DNA of 10,511 nt from Alistipes sp. (GTDB lineage: Bacteria; Bacteroidota; Bacteroidia; Bacteroidales; Rikenellaceae): the NCBI GenBank assembly GCA_017631135.1, contig JAGBTW010000034.1:1-10511 (forward strand). Reading direction: 5' to 3'. Below, piece by piece: positions 7,601 to 10,511 of this stretch; position 1 is the first letter of the stretch; every line of letters starts with the position of its first letter. The notes below the pieces were generated by a model. It saw nothing but the letters and a program-made list of their open reading frames with translations. It made no database searches and had not been told where the DNA came from. The position numbers and the translations under genes are program-made.

Positions 7601-7999
7601 AAGCTGCGTCTCTACCGCGAGATTGATGCCATGCACACCGACGAACAGTTCGAGGCATTTGCCGCACGACTTCTCGACCGCTTTGGTGCAATACCGCAAT
7701 CTGTGCGAGAGCTTATCGACGTCGTGAAGCTGCGTCGCGAGGCTATCAACCTCGGCATGGAGCATGTCAAGGTTAAGAATGGTCTGCTTATCGTGCGCTT
7801 TGTGGGTGACAACAACTCGCCATTCTTCAAAACAGACACCTTCCTCAACATGTTGCGCAAGGTTGTATCCGAGCCCGACAGATTTGTGGTCAAGCAATAC
7901 AATAACCGCCTCTCTATGACCGTTAGAAAGATATACTCTATAAACGAGGCGGTGGCTATGCTGCGCCACTTGGCAGAGGTAGCAAAGCCAAACAACTAA
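4649..7999 (+). CDS. mfd: Mfd, transcription-repair coupling factor
   Basis: The product is 1116 residues, usual for the family. This ATP-driven translocase pushes stalled RNA polymerase off damaged DNA and recruits UvrA. The UvrB-like N-terminal module includes VRGGIVDVF (about 178-186). The CarD-like RNA polymerase interaction domain starts near 422 (LKVGDYVVHIDHGVGRF, from Leu428). The RecG-like motor has Walker A GDVGFGKTE (Lys585), the DEEQ box (Asp680), TATPIPRTLQ (from Thr706), the IENGIDI region, and QLRGRVGRS (from Gln849). The C-terminal TRCF regulatory domain follows GAGNLLG. There is no early ATG. GTG at 4649 gives MNYLKSI, and TTG at 4658 is the alternative. GTG keeps a slightly short but family-like N-terminus. 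It lies between rng (16 bases) and coaX (11 bases) in an apparent operon. Confidence 0.97.
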   Translation: MNYLKSIICNSKRADELKKCLETLGSTVHLEQMVGGAYSLYAASIIERLGGIHIFVAYDRDSAADLVNDLYELLGEERVEFFSSGYKRSAAYGAEDAQGVVRRTSALNAIGNFKEGLLAICTYPEALAESVAERVELAALSLKLSVGEKMEQSTLVNWLVEQEFERVDFVYEPGQYSVRGGIVDVFSYVESKPYRVDFFGDEIDSLRRFDISSQLSSERPASIEIVANTTRNNSSHNRISLAKFATGATWWITDADFVLRKVADVRKKVLEQAESEEDARTLTSRVTSRQSLLKDWETSSLVLRKDNIRERRATHTITFMTAPQPAFNRNFEMLADDIRWNSERGYTTSILSHNKAQMERLNNIFHQIGRKEVSFRAEDVVLHEGFIDNELKVCVYTDHNIFDRYQRYRLRDEIKRDEQMTVAELNALKVGDYVVHIDHGVGRFGGLVKLNENGHTKEAIKLIYKDNDILFVNVHALHRISRYKSGEAEPPKIYKLGNGAWQKLKATTKKAVKDISRELIALYAKRKASKGFAFSEDGYLQQELEASFKWEDTPDQQTAIAAVKRDMESEEPMDRLVCGDVGFGKTEVAIRAAFKAACDGKQTAVLVPTTILALQHYRSFMERLRDLPVTVEYINRTKSAKDARRIAEELKAGKIDILIGTHKMLSKQIEFHDLGLLIIDEEQKFGVAAKEKLTQLSVAVDTLTLTATPIPRTLQFSLMGSRDLSIISTPPPNRQPIVTESHTFSEDVIRDAIEEELARGGQVYFVHNKVDDLQTIAGMITRLCPKARVAIGHGRMKAEELEKLIMNFIYGEFDVLVATTIIENGIDIGNANTIIINDAHHFGLSDLHQLRGRVGRSDRKGFCYLLSPPDELIGGDARRRLRAIEEFSDLGSGFNIAMQDLDIRGAGNLLGAEQSGFIADVGIETYQKILQQAISELRAEGLDTSGLSEAENDAMKDISFVDDATIDIDVDASIPDSYVRSQSEKLRLYREIDAMHTDEQFEAFAARLLDRFGAIPQSVRELIDVVKLRREAINLGMEHVKVKNGLLIVRFVGDNNSPFFKTDTFLNMLRKVVSEPDRFVVKQYNNRLSMTVRKIYSINEAVAMLRHLAEVAKPNN

Positions 8000-8010
8000 T
8001 ACACAAGGGC

Positions 8011-8745
8011 ATGAACTTGATTATCGACATAGGCAACAGCCGCGCAAAGGTGGTTGTAATAAGTGGCGACACACTCTGCAAAGAGTATGTTCGCGAAGCG
8101 TTTGATGCCGAGCTTTTGGACCATATTTTAGCCGACTTTCCCAACATAAACCGCGCCATCATTGCCTCAACCCGTGGCGACGAGGAGCAAGTAAAGAGCA
8201 TCGTAGAGCGACATGTTGACACAGTCATAGTCTTCAAGCCAGCGACAACGCCCATACCCCTTGCCAACCACTATCACACACCCGAGACGCTGGGTGCCGA
8301 CCGCCTTGCTGCAGCCGTTGGAGCACAGGCCATGCATCCCGAGTGCGACATCATGATTGTGGACTTTGGTACGGCTATAACCATCGACTTTGTCGAGGGT
8401 GGCGCATTCAAGGGTGGCAACATATCGCCAGGTGTGACCACACGCTTTAGGGCTCTTGCCGACTACACCGCTCGTCTGCCTCGTTGCTATGCAACGCACG
8501 AGGTATTAGACTATGGTCGCACAACAACGGAGGCCATCGAACAGGGGGTGATGCGAGGTGTTGAGCACGAAATTGTGGGCTATATGGAGGGCTTTTTACA
8601 AAAAAATGAAAAAAAATGCATAATTTTCACTGGCGGTGACGCCAAATATTTTGTAAAGCGAATTAAAAACACGATATTTGCAGACTGTGAGCCGGTTATT
8701 TTCGGACTCAATAGAATTTTGAACTACAATGCAGAGAGGATATAA
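8011..8745 (+). CDS. coaX: Type III pantothenate kinase
   Basis: The product is 244 residues, normal for CoaX. It phosphorylates pantothenate with ATP, the first step of CoA synthesis. Type III enzymes are not inhibited by CoA and need a monovalent cation. The ASKHA-fold motifs are clear: DIGNSRAK with Asp6 (phosphate loop), TLGADR (93-98, pantothenate pocket), the catalytic Asp118 in DFGTAITID, and GGNISPG. The ATG at 8011 places Asp6 as expected. The C-terminal part becomes A/T-rich, with A7 and A8 runs at residues 197-203, and a possible promoter for the next gene lies inside the 3' end. The stop overlaps the outer membrane protein gene by 17 bases, suggesting translational coupling. Confidence 0.96.
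   Translation: MNLIIDIGNSRAKVVVISGDTLCKEYVREAFDAELLDHILADFPNINRAIIASTRGDEEQVKSIVERHVDTVIVFKPATTPIPLANHYHTPETLGADRLAAAVGAQAMHPECDIMIVDFGTAITIDFVEGGAFKGGNISPGVTTRFRALADYTARLPRCYATHEVLDYGRTTTEAIEQGVMRGVEHEIVGYMEGFLQKNEKKCIIFTGGDAKYFVKRIKNTIFADCEPVIFGLNRILNYNAERI
8600..8616 (+). other. Adjacent A7 and A8 runs inside coaX
   Basis: Seven A at 8600-8606 and eight A at 8609-8616, separated by TG, encode QKNEKK (from residue 197). Such runs are prone to polymerase slippage and indels. A shift here would remove the last third of the C-terminal domain. The frame is intact in this sequence, so this is a potential slippage site only. Confidence 0.35.
8650..8680 (+). promoter_or_regulatory. Possible internal promoter for the outer membrane protein gene
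   Basis: TTTG at 8650-8653 and GATATTTG at 8673-8680, 19 bases apart, differ from the Bacteroidota promoter pattern by one base in the -7 box. A start near 8687 would give a leader of about 42 bases before the ATG at 8729. It lies within the coaX coding region, in a locally A/T-rich patch. Confidence 0.4.
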
Positions 8746-10135
8746 GTCAATATTGAGTTTTGTTGTTGCACTCGTCGTAGTGCTTATGCCCCTTGTGGCA
8801 GAGGCGCAGACAAGTAGCTTGAACGCCTACTCGCCATACTCGATGTACGGCCCAGGTGAGTTGCTCACCCCAGGCAATGTGCAGATGCGTTCGATGGGTG
8901 GCGTGGGCATCGGCATGCGCAACGCTGGACAGATAAACACACTCAACCCCGCCGCAACAAGCATCTTGCCTCGCAAGAGCTTCATCTTCGATGTTAGCCT
9001 CGATGGCACACACTATCGCAACAGCCAGCCCAAGTTCGACGCTGCGGGTGTGGAGAGTGGCAAACCCAAGAAGACGGTCTACAACACCGGCAACATCCAC
9101 AACATCTCGTTGGCATTCCCCTTGGCAAAGAGTGTTGGTGCGATGTTTAGCGTGTCGCCCTACAGCAGCGTGGGCTACAAGATGAGCATCACAGACAGCA
9201 ACGACAACAACTGGGCAGACATCGGTCGCGTGGTATATGGCTACATGGGTGAGGGTGACATCACAGAGGTCAAGGCAGCCATCGGCTGGGCACCCTGGCG
9301 CAAGCTCTCGATAGGTGTTGCGGCAAAGTACTTTTGGGGTAACATCGACCGCACATACTCGACAACAATAGCGAATGTCATCACAGGCACAGGCAACTAC
9401 GCCGCAACAAAGGGTGTAGACCGCTACCGCGTCAACAACTTCAAGCTTCAGGCGGGCGTGCAGTGGGGCATCATCGCCAACGATAAGCGCACACTTACGC
9501 TCGGTGCGACATACGACCTTGGCGGAAGCCTTAACCCCAAGGAGCAGAGCTATGTCTACACAGACAACACCATCAACACCATTCAGGGTGTTCCCGTGCG
9601 CAATGATATGCAGACATTGAAGTTGCAAGTGCCACATCAGTTTGGCGTGGGTATATTCTACGTTGACCGCACCATAGCGTGGGGCGTTGACTATAACTAC
9701 TCTGCGTGGGGAAGCGACAACGACAGCTACGGCGAGAATAGCAATGCGGCAGATGTGGCTGTGGCGTACACCAACACACAGAGTCTCAAGGTAGGCTTCG
9801 AGATTACACCCAAGCGCACAGATGTGCGTAGCTACTTCAACCGCATGAGCTACCGCGTGGGTGCTCGCATGGGTAACTACTACCAGACGTTTGCGGGCGA
9901 GAACCTCAACCAGCTTGCCATCACCGCAGGTTTGGGTCTTCCCGTAAAGTTGTGGGGCACATCGTCGTTGAACATAGGCTTTGAGTATGGTCGCATATCA
10001 TCTGCGGCAACCACACAGCTCAAGGGCATGAAGGTGGGACTTGTGACACAGAACTACTACAAAATATCTATAGGCTTCTCGCTCTTCTCGGCAGATACGT
10101 CGGACTACTGGTTCGTGCGCCAGAAGTATGATTAA
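8729..10135 (+). CDS. FadL/OmpP1-like outer membrane beta-barrel protein, uncharacterised
   Basis: The product is 468 residues. A signal peptide is clear: MQRGYKS, a hydrophobic run (about 9-22), and cleavage after AEA or AEAQ. This supports the ATG at 8729 even though it overlaps coaX by 17 bases. The mature start (SSLNAYSPYSMYGPGEL, RSMGGVGIGMRNAG, NPAA at 73-76) resembles the N-terminal hatch with the NPA motif of FadL-family channels. The remainder is alternating amphipathic strands with Tyr/Trp/Gly-rich turns, as in a 14-strand barrel (KLSIGVAAKYFWG, LTLGATYDLGG, YYKISIGFSLF). A short polar tail (SADTSDYWFVRQKYD) follows the likely last strand. FadL members carry hydrophobic compounds across the outer membrane; the substrate here is unknown. 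The next gene, 64 bases on, encodes another exported protein. Confidence 0.82.
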   Translation: MQRGYKSILSFVVALVVVLMPLVAEAQTSSLNAYSPYSMYGPGELLTPGNVQMRSMGGVGIGMRNAGQINTLNPAATSILPRKSFIFDVSLDGTHYRNSQPKFDAAGVESGKPKKTVYNTGNIHNISLAFPLAKSVGAMFSVSPYSSVGYKMSITDSNDNNWADIGRVVYGYMGEGDITEVKAAIGWAPWRKLSIGVAAKYFWGNIDRTYSTTIANVITGTGNYAATKGVDRYRVNNFKLQAGVQWGIIANDKRTLTLGATYDLGGSLNPKEQSYVYTDNTINTIQGVPVRNDMQTLKLQVPHQFGVGIFYVDRTIAWGVDYNYSAWGSDNDSYGENSNAADVAVAYTNTQSLKVGFEITPKRTDVRSYFNRMSYRVGARMGNYYQTFAGENLNQLAITAGLGLPVKLWGTSSLNIGFEYGRISSAATTQLKGMKVGLVTQNYYKISIGFSLFSADTSDYWFVRQKYD

Positions 10136-10146
10136 TGAAGCGGCGA

Positions 10147-10154
10147 TATAGTTG
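10147..10154 (+). promoter_or_regulatory. Weak -7-like box upstream of the last gene
   Basis: TATAGTTG differs from TAnnTTTG by one base and lies 45 bases before the ATG at 10200. I find no TTTG at the right distance upstream, since that stretch is the end of the preceding gene. It is weak support for a separate promoter; read-through is equally likely. The A-rich leader before the ATG is typical for translation in this phylum. Confidence 0.2.
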
Positions 10155-10199
10155 TTTTTAAGCGAAATACACAGAAACAAAACAATAAAAACTAAATTT

Positions 10200-10511
10200 A
10201 TGAAAACTGTAAAAGTTCTTTTGGCTGCTGCCGCACTCATGGTGGGTTTCTCGGCTTCAGCACAGGATTTTAGCGACGATGCAAAGTATGGCAAGTGGGG
10301 TACTACCGTAGAGGAGCGCCAGGCCAACATCAGCGCAAGTAACTACCTCAAGGAGTCTATCGACGCCAAGGATTTCAAGCGTGCTACGGAGTACTTCCAG
10401 CAGCTTCTCAACAGCTGCCCCGCAGCATCACAGAACACCTTCGCTCGTGGTGTGACCATCTACAAGAACAAGGCACAGCGCGCACGCAGCGTCGAGGAGC
10501 GCAAGATGTAC
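10200..10511 (+). CDS. Secreted, probably TPR-containing protein, 3' partial
   Basis: An ATG at 10200 opens a frame that runs to the window edge (104 codons). A typical signal peptide (MKTVKV, a run of Leu/Ala, then SASAQ) would be cleaved after residue 21 or 22, so the protein is periplasmic or envelope-bound. There is no lipobox cysteine. The visible mature part is helical and polar. The stretch around NYLKESIDAKDFKRATEYFQ, followed by QLLNSCPAA, has the spacing of a tetratricopeptide repeat (small residues at helix crossings, Pro at the end). Similar exported TPR proteins follow FadL-like proteins in other Bacteroidales, from memory. TPR proteins usually act as scaffolds for other proteins. 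The rest of the gene, and so the full repeat number, is not visible. Confidence 0.75.
   Translation, partial: MKTVKVLLAAAALMVGFSASAQDFSDDAKYGKWGTTVEERQANISASNYLKESIDAKDFKRATEYFQQLLNSCPAASQNTFARGVTIYKNKAQRARSVEERKMY

Noticed and set aside
8747..9637. A 296-codon open frame on the minus strand opposite the outer membrane protein gene
   Set aside because: It mirrors the codon structure of a clear signal-peptide-bearing gene, is unusually rich in Cys, His and Val without any domain pattern, and has no promoter. It is a shadow frame.
1..10511. CRISPR, insertion sequence, prophage, toxin-antitoxin or anti-phage system
   Set aside because: No spaced repeats, terminal inverted repeats, transposase, integrase or defence motifs were seen. 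All well-identified genes are core functions in one orientation.

Overview
The window reads as ordinary chromosomal DNA from a member of the Bacteroidota, most likely order Bacteroidales. The signs are a PorX-type response regulator/PglZ protein, Bacteroidota-style promoters (TTTG about 19-20 bp before TAnnTTTG), almost no Shine-Dalgarno sequences, a Bacteroidota-type HU, and an outer membrane protein next to coaX. The fairly GC-rich coding sequence would fit an Alistipes-like or related gut genus, but that is a guess. I see no tRNA, rRNA, CRISPR array, insertion sequence or phage gene. All genes are on the + strand and tightly packed.

Left part (1-2398): porX enters with its N-terminus cut off by the window edge. 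It is followed after 9 bases by tsaE (t6A tRNA modification). Next is a small SRPBCC-fold protein with its own promoter inside the end of tsaE.

Middle (2399-3087): a 197-base non-coding stretch holds a good promoter and three TTGCAA-centred palindromes ahead of a small HU-family protein. A 29-residue, extremely basic ORF follows that resembles the mS38/COX24/bS22 ribosomal protein family. A strong nested hairpin then separates this highly expressed pair from the next genes.

Right part (3088-10511): RNase G/E (rng), Mfd, type III pantothenate kinase (coaX) and a FadL-like outer membrane protein follow with gaps of 16 and 11 bases and then a 17-base overlap, which suggests one long transcript. 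The last gene, cut by the window edge, encodes a secreted, probably TPR-containing protein.

The themes are information processing (tRNA modification, nucleoid, ribosome, RNA decay, transcription-coupled repair), CoA synthesis, and an envelope pair of unknown job. I found no clear new multi-gene system. The points most worth a second look are the 29-residue ribosomal-like protein, the HU variant lacking the DNA-intercalating proline, the palindrome cluster at the HU promoter, and the uncharacterised outer membrane protein/TPR pair.
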